From NCBI GenBank assembly GCA_030824575.1, contig JAVBXL010000188.1:1-39492 (forward strand): a stretch of 39,492 nt of DNA, given 5' to 3'. This DNA is from a bacterium (GTDB taxonomy: Bacteria > Pseudomonadota > Alphaproteobacteria > Sphingomonadales > Sphingomonadaceae). The stretch's first letter is position 1; every line of letters starts with the position of its first letter. The notes below the pieces were generated by a model, which was not told the origin of the DNA, did not search any database, and worked only from the letters and a program-made list of their open reading frames with translations. Made by a program: the position numbers and the translations under genes. Shown here piece by piece: positions 31,234-38,579 of this stretch.

Positions 31234-33012
31234 TTGAGGGCCATCGAGAAATTTCCCAACCTCGTCACCATGTTCTTCGCCCGCGCGGCGGAAAAGGGCG
31301 ATGCGCCCTTTCTGTGGCGCAAGAGCGGCGGTGCCTGGCATAGCCAGAGCTGGGCCGAGGTCGCGCGCCAGGTTGCGTCCCTCGCCGCCGCGCTCAAGGC
31401 GCAGGGACTGAAACCGGGCGACCCAGTGATGCTGGTCAGCGAAAACCGGCCCGAATTCTGCATCGCTGACCTGGCGATCATGGCCGCGGGCTGCATCACC
31501 GTGCCGACCTACACCACCAACACGACGCGCGATCACCAGCATATCCTGACCGACAGCGGCGCCCGCGCGGTGATCGTGTCGACCGCCAAGCTGGCGCAGG
31601 CGCTGATGCCCGCGGTCGTCCGGTCGCAGGCCAGCTTCATCATCGGCATGGAGCCGCTCCGCGGCGCGCAAGGGACATGCGCCTGCCATCTGTGGAGCGA
31701 CTTGCTCGCCACGCATCCCGCCGATGTGGGCGCGATCGCGGCCGCCCAGAGCGCTACCCGCAACGACCAGGCCTGCATCATCTACACCAGCGGCACCGGC
31801 GGTGCCCCGCGGGGCGTGATGCAACATCATGGCGCGATCCTGGCCAATGTGGAGGGCGCGGGAACGATCGTGGCGGAGGATTTCGGCTGGGGGGAGGAGG
31901 TTTTCCTGTCCTTCCTGCCGCTGTCCCACGCTTATGAACATAGCGGGGGGCAGTTCCTCCCCATGCTGCTGGGCGGGCAGATCTATTATGCGGAAGGGTT
32001 GGAAAAGCTCGCTTCCAATATAGAGGAAGCGCGCCCGACCATCATGGTCGTGGTCCCCCGTCTGTTCGAAGTGCTGCGCACCCGCATCATCAAGTCGATC
32101 GAGAAGCAGGGCAAATTCCCGACCTATCTGTTGGCCCAGGCGCTGCGCATCGCGTCCAAGGAGCAGGGGGGCAAGACATCGGTGCTCGACCTGCCGATGA
32201 AGCTGCTACTCTCACGCACGCTTGTCCCTAAGATCCGCGCGCGCTTTGGCGGGCGGCTAAAGGCCTTGGTGTCGGGCGGCGCACCGCTCAATCCCGATGT
32301 CGGCCTGTTCTTCCACGCCATGGGGCTGACCCTGCTCCAGGGCTATGGCCAGACCGAAGCCGGCCCGGTGGTCAGTTGCAACCGCCCCGCCGCGGGCATC
32401 GCCATGGACACGGTCGGCCCACCGCTCGACGGGGTCGAAGTACGGATCGCCGAGGATGGCGAGATATTGGTGCGCGGCGAGCTGGTCATGCACGGCTATT
32501 GGCGCAACCCGGCGGAAACGGAAAAGGCGCTCCAGGACGGCTGGCTCCACACCGGCGACATCGGCGAGTTCGACGCGAAGGGCCGCATCCGCATCACCGA
32601 CCGCAAGAAGGATCTGATCGTCAACGACAAGGGCGACAATGTCTCGCCGCAAAAGGTCGAAGGGATGCTGACGCTGCAGAGCGAGATCGGCCAGGCGATG
32701 GTCCATGGCGATCGTCGCCCCTATCTGGTCGGCCTGATCGTACCCGATGCGGAATGGACCCGGGAATGGGCAGCGGCGCAGGGCGTGGCGATGGGCAGGG
32801 TGGAGGCGAACCCGGCCTATATGGCGGCGCTGCGCGCGGCGGTGGACCGGGTGAATGACGACCTGTCGGTGATCGAGCGCGTCCGCCGTTTCATCCTGGC
32901 CGACGAGCCGTTCGGAATCGACAATGAGGAAATGACGCCGTCGATGAAGATAAGGCGGCATGTGATCCGCAAGCGTTATGCCGACCGGCTGGACGCGCTG
33001 TATAAGGGGTGA
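31234..33012 (+). CDS. Long-chain fatty-acid--CoA ligase
   Basis: This adenylate-forming enzyme activates fatty acids to acyl-CoA by way of an acyl-AMP. The 592-residue protein shows the AMP-binding P-loop IIYTSGTGGAPRGVM (about 182-196), where the usual YTSGTTGxPKGV has Gly for Thr and Arg for Lys. It also has LLQGYGQTEAGPV (A5), GWLHTGDIG (A7) and DRKKDLIVNDKGDNVSP (A8 hinge). It resembles bacterial FadD/ACSL-type enzymes. TTG 31234 is taken as the start, with AGGAG 7 bases upstream; an upstream ATG at 31093 would add 47 poorly conserved residues. No gene is seen between ruvB (31075) and 31233, which contains a short hairpin (GGCGCG...CGCGCC, about 31193-31212). Confidence 0.93.
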   Translation: MRAIEKFPNLVTMFFARAAEKGDAPFLWRKSGGAWHSQSWAEVARQVASLAAALKAQGLKPGDPVMLVSENRPEFCIADLAIMAAGCITVPTYTTNTTRDHQHILTDSGARAVIVSTAKLAQALMPAVVRSQASFIIGMEPLRGAQGTCACHLWSDLLATHPADVGAIAAAQSATRNDQACIIYTSGTGGAPRGVMQHHGAILANVEGAGTIVAEDFGWGEEVFLSFLPLSHAYEHSGGQFLPMLLGGQIYYAEGLEKLASNIEEARPTIMVVVPRLFEVLRTRIIKSIEKQGKFPTYLLAQALRIASKEQGGKTSVLDLPMKLLLSRTLVPKIRARFGGRLKALVSGGAPLNPDVGLFFHAMGLTLLQGYGQTEAGPVVSCNRPAAGIAMDTVGPPLDGVEVRIAEDGEILVRGELVMHGYWRNPAETEKALQDGWLHTGDIGEFDAKGRIRITDRKKDLIVNDKGDNVSPQKVEGMLTLQSEIGQAMVHGDRRPYLVGLIVPDAEWTREWAAAQGVAMGRVEANPAYMAALRAAVDRVNDDLSVIERVRRFILADEPFGIDNEEMTPSMKIRRHVIRKRYADRLDALYKG

Positions 33013-33016
33013 AGGG

Positions 33017-33334
33017 TCAGGCGGCGCGAGGGACGATGCGATCCAGTTCCCCATTCAGCGCGCGCTTGGCTTCGAGCAATTCGTAATCGATCTGGAGGCC
33101 GAGGAAAAAGCCTTCGGACATGCGAAAATAGCGCGCCAGTCGCAGGTCCAGTTCGCCGTCCATCGGCCTATCGCCGTCGATCACCGTTTGCACGCGCTCA
33201 ACGGACAGGCCGATCGCAGCGGCCAAGTCGGTGGCCGTCATGCCCAGCGGCTCCATAAATTCCAGCCACAGCATTTCGCCGGCATGGGCGTTGTGCAGCC
33301 AATCGGGATTAGTGGTAATCGGTGATTTCGACAT
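33017..33334 (-). CDS. higA: HigA-type antitoxin (XRE family)
   Basis: The 105-residue protein has the HigA pattern: PDWLHNAHAGEMLWLEFMEPL, then the helix-turn-helix GMTATDLAAAIGLSVERVQTVIDG followed by RPMDGELDLRLARYF. The C-terminal tail is helical (EGFFLGLQIDYELLEAKRAL). In this class the antitoxin is encoded after the toxin. It overlaps higB by 26 bases, and this ATG start (33334) lies inside the toxin gene; a shorter start is possible but would remove the family's N-terminal segment. It ends 5 bases after the acyl-CoA ligase stop, on the opposite strand, so the transcripts converge. Confidence 0.9.
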   Translation of the reverse strand: MSKSPITTNPDWLHNAHAGEMLWLEFMEPLGMTATDLAAAIGLSVERVQTVIDGDRPMDGELDLRLARYFRMSEGFFLGLQIDYELLEAKRALNGELDRIVPRAA

Positions 33335-33590
33335 TGTATGCGTGTCCGTTCCTCCAAACGAAGCATATACGCCATTGCATGTTGATGGAAATTGAATGTT
33401 GCCCGGCCCGGTCGCTGCTCAACGGATGGAGCCGATTGCCGGGCGGATTACGCAGGTCGTCCAAGGTCCGGGCGCGGTTGAGCAACTTCAATTTATAGAG
33501 TGCGCGATCCTGAATGCCGGGCGGCAGCTTTCTGCTCCGCTGGCCGTTCCAGATTTTCTCTGTTTCGGGATTGGCGAAAGACCGGATCAT
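33309..33590 (-). CDS. higB: HigB-type toxin (RelE superfamily, killer protein family)
   Basis: The 93-residue protein resembles ribosome-dependent mRNA interferases of the HigB group: IRSFANPETEKIWNGQRSRK at the start, LYKLKLLNRARTLDDLRNPP, GNRLHPLSSDRAGQHSISIN, and the end MQWRICFVWRNGHAYNVEIT. The Arg in MQWRICF and the HxxxL surroundings match the usual family. Toxin-before-antitoxin order fits higBA. Its ATG overlaps the stop of the upstream 143-residue gene by 4 bases (ATGA). The G+C content is lower than in the flanking genes. Confidence 0.9.
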   Translation of the reverse strand: MIRSFANPETEKIWNGQRSRKLPPGIQDRALYKLKLLNRARTLDDLRNPPGNRLHPLSSDRAGQHSISINMQWRICFVWRNGHAYNVEITDYH

Positions 33591-34018
33591 TTTTTAGCTT
33601 CCTCACGAAGCGCCCATCTACCCCCTCCAATCCCGTCTACGGTTCGGAACCAATCACGATCCCCGGTAAATACGCTGGCATCAGAGCTATTATGTTCCAG
33701 CTCTCGCCTAATAATTGCATCGGTATTAAGCGGCAGGCTTCTTCCTGCCGAGAGACGGATTTTACGGACCTCGCTATAGATGTCACGAAGCGAAGCCACA
33801 CCTCCCAGAGCGATAAGGGCGCTAAGAACATCGTCTCGCCAAAGGATTTTCTGACCGGCTTTTGCGATCGGATTATCCCGCCCAACGGACGACTTTTCCG
33901 ATCGTGCTTCATGCACACCAAGCAGGCGTTCGAGAATTTGATTCTCGCTCTCTTCCCCGTCGATCCGTTGAGCCCAAATTTTCGCAAAAACGTCGGTACT
34001 GATCTCGATTGTGCGCAT
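33587..34018 (-). CDS. SeqA-N-like / winged-helix DNA-binding protein, first gene of a higBA operon
   Basis: The 143-residue protein has two parts. Residues 1-35 (MRTIEISTDVFAKIWAQR, then GEESENQILERLLGV) resemble the dimerising N-terminus of SeqA and ribbon-helix-helix proteins. Residues 60-140 (DDVLSALIALGGVASLRDIY, TDAIIRRELEHNSSDA, then DWFRTVDGIGGGRWALRE) look like the winged-helix domain often attached to restriction endonucleases and predicted to bind DNA. The two parts are linked by a basic stretch. It overlaps higB by 4 bases and starts 27 bases from a perfect palindrome. It is probably the operon's DNA-binding regulator, but it could also be a third component that senses or binds DNA. 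I do not know this exact arrangement as an established system. Confidence 0.75.
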   Translation of the reverse strand: MRTIEISTDVFAKIWAQRIDGEESENQILERLLGVHEARSEKSSVGRDNPIAKAGQKILWRDDVLSALIALGGVASLRDIYSEVRKIRLSAGRSLPLNTDAIIRRELEHNSSDASVFTGDRDWFRTVDGIGGGRWALREEAKK

Positions 34019-34044
34019 CGCATTCCCTGTTCCGACATCAATAT

Positions 34045-34061
34045 ATCAGAACAGTTCTGAT
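34045..34061. promoter_or_regulatory. Palindromic operator 1 of the regulator-higBA operon
   Basis: ATCAGAAC-A-GTTCTGAT is a perfect 8-1-8 inverted repeat, 27-43 bases upstream of the first start codon. On the minus strand it lies directly upstream of a TATATT -10-like hexamer (34045-34040), filling the promoter spacer. It shares the GTTCT/AGAAC core with the palindrome at 34072-34087. Confidence 0.75.
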
Positions 34062-34071
34062 CTTTCCAGAA

Positions 34072-34087
34072 AAAGTTCTAGAACTTT
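34072..34087. promoter_or_regulatory. Palindromic operator 2, overlapping the uvrB stop codon
   Basis: AAAGTTCTAGAACTTT is a perfect 16-base palindrome. Its end overlaps the uvrB stop codon (34086-34088). Centre-to-centre distance from operator 1 is about 27 bases (nearly three helical turns), so two dimers could bind side by side. Confidence 0.7.
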
Positions 34088-36269
34088 ATCGCCCGAACTT
34101 CTTCTGCACTTTCCCATATCGCAGCTTCCGCGTCCCCGGCTTGCCCTCGGTCGCGCGCCCGCGCGGCGCTGCAACCTGCTGATCCACCGGCAACCCCAGC
34201 TCCTCCGCCTCAAGTTTACGAATCTCGTCGCGGATCCGCCCGGCTTCCTCGAACTCCAGGTCGGCGGCCGCCGCGCGCATCTTCTTTTCTAGATCCTCGA
34301 TATAGGCGCGTAGATTATGACCCACCATATGGGGACGATCCGCGTCCCCGGTGTCGACCGTCACCTGATCGCGGCTCGACACATGGGCAATAATGTCGCC
34401 GATATTGCGCTTGATCGTCGTCGGCGTGATGCCATGTTCTAGGTTGTAGGCCTCCTGCTTCTCACGCCGCCGCCCGGTTTCGTTAAGCGCCCGCTCCATC
34501 GACCCGGTGATCCGGTCGGCATAGAGGATCACCCGCCCGTCCACATTACGCGCTGCGCGGCCGATCGTCTGGATCAGCGAGGTTTCGGAGCGCAAAAAAC
34601 CCTCCTTGTCCGCGTCCAAAATCGCGACCAGTCCGCATTCGGGGATATCCAGCCCCTCGCGCAGCAGATTAATGCCGATCAGCACATCATAGACGCCCAG
34701 CCGCAGATCGCGGATCAGCTCGATACGCTCCAGCGTCTCGACGTCGCTGTGCATGTAGCGGACCTTGAGCCCAGCCTCATGCATGAACTCGGTCAGGTCT
34801 TCGGCCATGCGCTTGGTCAGCGTGGTGACGAGCGTGCGATAGCCCTGCGCCGCGACCTTGCGACATTCGTTGATCAGGTCGTCGACCTGGTCCTCGACCG
34901 GCTTGATCTCGACCGGCGGGTCGATGAGGCCGGTGGGGCGGATCACCTGTTCGCTGAACACGCCGCCGGTCTGCTCCATTTCCCACGAACCGGGCGTGGC
35001 GGAGACGCTGACCGTCTGCGGCCGCATCGCATCCCATTCGTTGAAGCGCAGCGGGCGGTTGTCGATGCAACTGGGCAGGCGGAAACCATATTCGGCCAGG
35101 TTGATCTTGCGCCGGTGGTCGCCACGCGCCATCGCGCCGATCTGCGGCACGGTCTGGTGGCTCTCGTCCACGAACAACAGCGCATTTTCTGGCAGATATT
35201 CGAACAGGGTCGGCGGCGGCTCGCCGGGCAGGCGGCCAGTCAGGAAGCGGCTGTAATTTTCGATCCCCGCGCAGCTACCGGTGGCCGCGATCATTTCCAG
35301 GTCGAAATTGGTCCGCTGCTCCAGCCGCTGCGCCTCCAGCAGCTTGCCTTCCGCCACCAATTCCTTCAGCCGCTCGGTCAGTTCATGCCGGATCGCCTCC
35401 ATCGCCTGCTTGAGCGTCGGGCCGGGCGTGACATGGTGGCTGTTGGGAAAGACCTTCACATAGTCCAGGGTCGCGACCTTCTTGCCGCTCAGCGGGTCGA
35501 ACTCGACAATCTCCTCGATTTCGTTGCCGAAGAAGCTGATGCGCCAGGCGGTGTCCTCATAATGAGACGGGAAAATTTCCAGATTGTCGCCCTTCACGCG
35601 GAAATTGCCGCGCGCGAAACCCGCGTCGTTGCGCTTATATTGGAGCGCGACCAGCTTGCGGATGATCTCCCTCTGATCCTCGATCCCGCCCTTCTTCATC
35701 GTGAAGGTCATGGCCGAATAGGTTTCGACCGACCCGATGCCATAGAGGCAGGATACCGACGCGACGATGATGCAGTCATCCCGTTCCAGAAGCGCGCGGG
35801 TGGCCGAATGGCGCATCCGGTCGATGCTCTCGTTTACCGAGCTTTCCTTCTCGATATAGGTGTCGGACCGCGCGACATAGGCTTCGGGCTGATAATAGTC
35901 GTAATAACTGACGAAATATTCAACCGCATTGTCGGGGAAAAAGCTCTTGAACTCCCCGTACAACTGCGCCGCCAATATCTTGTTGGGCGCCAGGATCAGC
36001 GCGGGCCGCTGCAACGCCTCGATCACCTTGGCCATGGTGAAGGTCTTGCCGGAGCCGGTCACGCCCAGCAGCACCTGGTCCCGCTCGCCCGCCAGCGCCT
36101 GTTCGACCAGTTCGGGAATCGCGGTGCGCTGATCGCCCGACGGTTCATAGTCGCTGACCAGAGTGAAGGGCCGACCGCCCTCGCTCTTTTCGGGGCGGGC
36201 CGGGCGATGGGGCACGAAGCCTTCCCCGGTTTGCGGTTCATCGAGCGTGGTGCGGATTTGAATCGACAT
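34086..36269 (-). CDS. uvrB: Excinuclease ABC subunit B
   Basis: UvrB is the damage-verifying helicase-like subunit of nucleotide excision repair. The 727-residue protein has Walker A GVTGSGKT (69-76), the beta-hairpin region [19 protein letters not shown] that clamps the DNA, the DEAD-type [10 protein letters not shown], motifs V-VI ([21 protein letters not shown]), and the UVR coiled coil for UvrC ([19 protein letters not shown]) near residue 660-690. The Pro/Arg-rich tail after the UVR motif is longer than in E. coli (673 residues), and the N-terminus is extended by about 20 residues. ATG 36269 has CCCC/GGAG-like sequence upstream. The operon upstream carries the toxin/immunity pair; downstream lies the regulator-higBA unit. 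Confidence 0.96.
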   Translation of the reverse strand: MSIQIRTTLDEPQTGEGFVPHRPARPEKSEGGRPFTLVSDYEPSGDQRTAIPELVEQALAGERDQVLLGVTGSGKTFTMAKVIEALQRPALILAPNKILAAQLYGEFKSFFPDNAVEYFVSYYDYYQPEAYVARSDTYIEKESSVNESIDRMRHSATRALLERDDCIIVASVSCLYGIGSVETYSAMTFTMKKGGIEDQREIIRKLVALQYKRNDAGFARGNFRVKGDNLEIFPSHYEDTAWRISFFGNEIEEIVEFDPLSGKKVATLDYVKVFPNSHHVTPGPTLKQAMEAIRHELTERLKELVAEGKLLEAQRLEQRTNFDLEMIAATGSCAGIENYSRFLTGRLPGEPPPTLFEYLPENALLFVDESHQTVPQIGAMARGDHRRKINLAEYGFRLPSCIDNRPLRFNEWDAMRPQTVSVSATPGSWEMEQTGGVFSEQVIRPTGLIDPPVEIKPVEDQVDDLINECRKVAAQGYRTLVTTLTKRMAEDLTEFMHEAGLKVRYMHSDVETLERIELIRDLRLGVYDVLIGINLLREGLDIPECGLVAILDADKEGFLRSETSLIQTIGRAARNVDGRVILYADRITGSMERALNETGRRREKQEAYNLEHGITPTTIKRNIGDIIAHVSSRDQVTVDTGDADRPHMVGHNLRAYIEDLEKKMRAAAADLEFEEAGRIRDEIRKLEAEELGLPVDQQVAAPRGRATEGKPGTRKLRYGKVQKKFGR

Positions 36270-36309
36270 GGGGAGAATATGGGGCCTTTGCGCGCAGGCG
36301 CAATCGGGA

Positions 36310-36738
36310 TCAGGGCTTCAGTTCGAACGCGGTCCTGGGCATGGGCGGATAGACCACCGGCTTGTCGCCGAAACGCGCGCGCAATGCGGCCTGGCGGCGT
36401 TCCAAGCTGATAGTTTCGACATTCACCTCATCAGGATATTTGAAACTGACGTCGAACTTCCCGTCCTTTATCTCATATTCCATGATCGACCAGCGCTTGA
36501 TGCCGCCTTCGTCGGACTCGGCGTACCAGGCTTCCCAAAGAAGATCGGACAATATCTCATTGTCATCAAGATATCGGATTTGATGTCCCTCATCCTTAAA
36601 GACATTGGGGCTGATCCAACCTTCACCGATCTCAACGTAAAGAAAAATACCGTTGGGATCGCCGCCGATGATGTCGACCAATTCCACGCCGATATCGTTG
36701 AAGAGCGGTCCGAGAATATCCAACTTATCTTTTGCCAC
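36310..36738 (-). CDS. Putative immunity protein (YezG/DUF600-like) for the adjacent nuclease toxin
   Basis: The product of about 142 residues is acidic and resembles small immunity proteins of the YezG/DUF600 type. Segments: [55 protein letters not shown], and the late [19 protein letters not shown], which recalls the DFDYxDL end of that family. Assignment is by shape and context, not strong identity. The GTG start at 36738 overlaps the toxin stop by 14 bases and has GAAAGG 8 bases upstream; an ATG at 36789 (GGGAGG only 3 bases upstream) would add 17 residues. The DNA is visibly AT-richer (by eye below 50% G+C in places) than uvrB, which suggests transfer. The uvrB start is 40 bases further on. 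Confidence 0.6.
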   Translation of the reverse strand: MAKDKLDILGPLFNDIGVELVDIIGGDPNGIFLYVEIGEGWISPNVFKDEGHQIRYLDDNEILSDLLWEAWYAESDEGGIKRWSIMEYEIKDGKFDVSFKYPDEVNVETISLERRQAALRARFGDKPVVYPPMPRTAFELKP

Positions 36739-37084
36739 TGGCTTTGCCTTTCGCTTCGTTGAGGAATTTTTGGCTGGTTCTTTGGCCATCGACCTCCCAA
36801 GTGACATTGAGTTGATAGGGCCGCTGCGAAGTTCTTTCATAGAGCGGCTCGATATCCACGAACACCTTATGTCCGGCAAGCAACGCCTTGGCCCAGGAAT
36901 CTTCCATGACGCGATAGCCGTCGCGGTTGAAGTTGGCATTCTGGGCGAAATGGTTGAAGCGGTCGCTGGGACCATTAAAGCGAGCAGCGATGAAATGACC
37001 GCCATCGTCATTGCCACGACGGTTGGGTTTGCCAGCCTGCGCCTGATTGTGGCGAGATCGCTTAGGCGAAACAGCCAGCGACAA
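36725..37084 (-). CDS. Orphan DNA/RNA non-specific endonuclease toxin domain (5' end uncertain, probably truncated)
   Basis: About 119 residues match the C-terminal nuclease domain of polymorphic toxins (Endonuclea_NS_2/EssD-like). Catalytic core is intact: NDDGGHFIAARFNGPSDRFN with the catalytic His, then AQNANFNRDGYRVMEDSWAK with the metal-binding Asn, and HKVFVDIEPLYERTSQRPYQ. The family's preceding strand, RTRRTYGQLSLAVSPKRSRH, is encoded in frame upstream of the TTG at 37084, but the frame hits a TGA just before it and has no ATG/GTG start. This points to a decayed or frameshifted remnant of a longer secreted toxin. No delivery domain (Rhs, CDI, T6SS) is present. The immunity-like gene overlaps its 3' end. 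Confidence 0.65.
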   Translation of the reverse strand: MSLAVSPKRSRHNQAQAGKPNRRGNDDGGHFIAARFNGPSDRFNHFAQNANFNRDGYRVMEDSWAKALLAGHKVFVDIEPLYERTSQRPYQLNVTWEVDGQRTSQKFLNEAKGKASGKR

Positions 37085-37245
37085 TTGCCCATATGTCCGC
37101 CGAGTGCGCGCAATGATGTCGATATGAAAATCACGGCTGTCGGCCCGCCCGCTGCTGTCCGCTCATCGAAATCCCCAAAGTCCGATGCAGCCACATAGCA
37201 TAAAACAAGAACAAAAAAAGAACATATAATCCGTACATCGCGTCA

Positions 37246-37273
37246 TTGAACCCGCGCGCGGCGCTGTTATGAT
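37246..37273 (+). promoter_or_regulatory. Promoter of the first DUF3617 gene
   Basis: TTGAAC (37246-37251), a 16-base GC-rich spacer, then TATGAT (37268-37273), about 30 bases upstream of the first ATG. The match to sigma-70 consensus is good (4/6 and 5/6). Upstream, 37225-37230 is a perfect TATAAT but lacks a -35. Confidence 0.55.
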
Positions 37274-37308
37274 CGCCGCAACAGCAGGGAAAACAGGGAG
37301 GAATGATG

Positions 37309-37872
37309 ATGCGCCGGACAGTCTTGACGCTCATGCTGATGACCGCCAGCATTGCTGCCTGCAACGAAAAGCCCGGCGACAAGACGGGCAATATCGCCGC
37401 AACCGACGCCATGAGTAAGCAGGAGGTGAAGGCGCAGGTCGACAAGGTGCAACTCAAGCCCGGCCAGTGGGAGGGTCGCTTTACCGTCAAGGATCTGGAC
37501 CTTGGTAACATGCCCGGCGCGCCCGCGAACATGAAGGAGCAGATGAAGAGCGCGATGAACCAGACCGCGCTCAAATATTGCGTCACGCCCGAGCAGGCCG
37601 CGAACCCGAGCGGCGAGATGTTCGCGGGGCAGGAGAATAAGAACTGCACCTATGGCGGGTTCGAGGCGAAGGGCGGCACGGTGAAGGGGCAGGTGTCGTG
37701 CAAGTCGCAGGGCGGCATGATGAACGCCACCATGTCCGGTACTTATGCGCCCGAAAACTACGCGATGGATATGGACATGAAGATGGTGGGCGGCCCGCAG
37801 GGCATGACTATGGCGATGACCGCCCGGTCGGAGGGCAAGTGGATCGGGCCGACGTGCGTGGCCGACAAATAA
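37309..37872 (+). CDS. DUF3617 family lipoprotein, copy 1
   Basis: The product of about 187 residues starts with a lipoprotein signal (MRRTVLTLMLMTASIAAC; lipid Cys in SIAAC) and is then likely anchored in the periplasm. The family core is LKPGQWEGRFTVKDLDLGNM, KYCVTPEQA, KNCTYGGFEAKGGTVKGQVS and AMTARSEGKWIGPTCVADK. The C-terminal pair of cysteines (CTYG...SC...TC) is typical of the family, whose function is unknown. Three consecutive in-frame ATGs are present; the third (37309) has the best spacing to AGGGAGGA. A good promoter lies upstream. A second member follows 173 bases later. Confidence 0.88.
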   Translation: MRRTVLTLMLMTASIAACNEKPGDKTGNIAATDAMSKQEVKAQVDKVQLKPGQWEGRFTVKDLDLGNMPGAPANMKEQMKSAMNQTALKYCVTPEQAANPSGEMFAGQENKNCTYGGFEAKGGTVKGQVSCKSQGGMMNATMSGTYAPENYAMDMDMKMVGGPQGMTMAMTARSEGKWIGPTCVADK

Positions 37873-38044
37873 TCGCGCCGCGCCATGGCTGAGGCGTCAG
37901 CCGCCCGATTTCCAAGCCCCCACCCGCCGCCGCCGATAATCGTGCGCATGCGTCATTTCCGCTTGCGCTTTGGCGATGGCGGGTAGAGCCTTGGTGCCGT
38001 TCCGATCAGAGAACAGCGACAAGACAGGGGACGAGGATATGCAC

Positions 38045-38545
38045 ATGAAACTGCTGGCGGCGGTGCCGCTCGGATTGACCCTTGGCCTTGGCGCCTGTGG
38101 CGGCGATCCGGCCCCTGCGCCCCAGGCGGAGGACGCGCCGGTGCTGATGCAGGCGGGCGAATGGACGATTATCCGCAAGACGACCGGTTACAACACTCCC
38201 ACCGTCACGCCGGCCGAATATCAGGCCGCGCTCAAGCAGATCGGCGAAGATAAATTATGCATCGCCGTGGATGGGCAGGGCGTGCCCGACGCCGATGCGC
38301 TAGCGGGCAAGGACGGCACGGCCTGCACCTACAAGGACAAGATGGTGCGCAAAGGGCGGCTGATCGCCACCCTGTCGTGCACCGCCGGGACCGGCACGTC
38401 GGAAATCGCGGTGGAGGGCAATTATACCGCCGACACGCTGACGCTGGGCGCCACCATGACCAAGATGCAGGGTGGCAGCGCGGTGTTGCGCACGACGCAT
38501 GACGTCACCGGCAAGCGGATCGGGGATTGCCCCAAGCCGGGGTGA
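38045..38545 (+). CDS. DUF3617 family lipoprotein, copy 2
   Basis: The product of about 166 residues is a diverged relative of the preceding gene. It has a lipoprotein signal (MKLLAAVPLGLTLGLGACGG, lipid Cys in LGAC), then QAGEWTIIRKTTGYNTPTVT, KLCIAVDGQ, TACTYKDKMVRKGRLIATLS and HDVTGKRIGDCPKPG. The family layout (GEW, C, CTY, C, C) is kept. ATG 38045 has GAGG 8 bases upstream; an ATG two codons earlier is also possible. The 172-base gap to copy 1 shows no gene. Tandem copies suggest a local duplication followed by divergence. Confidence 0.87.
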   Translation: MKLLAAVPLGLTLGLGACGGDPAPAPQAEDAPVLMQAGEWTIIRKTTGYNTPTVTPAEYQAALKQIGEDKLCIAVDGQGVPDADALAGKDGTACTYKDKMVRKGRLIATLSCTAGTGTSEIAVEGNYTADTLTLGATMTKMQGGSAVLRTTHDVTGKRIGDCPKPG

Positions 38546-38579
38546 ACCGCGCGCCGGGCGGGCGGCCGAACACTGACGC

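Noticed and set aside
36321..36335. LexA-like GTTC-N7-GTCC upstream of uvrB
   Set aside because: One mismatch to the SOS box, and it lies inside the immunity-like gene, where such matches occur by chance.
34749..36410. Open frame of 553 codons on the plus strand across uvrB
   Set aside because: Antisense to uvrB; the product has no recognisable domain and composition is that of a shadow frame.
37225..37230. TATAAT as a promoter for the DUF3617 gene
   Set aside because: No -35 at the right distance, and the TTGAAC-16-TATGAT pair closer to the gene fits better.
37131..37649. Open frame on the minus strand upstream of the nuclease toxin that ends MSGQQRAGRQP
   Set aside because: Overlaps the DUF3617 gene antisense. 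A fusion to the toxin would need a frameshift; no clear evidence.
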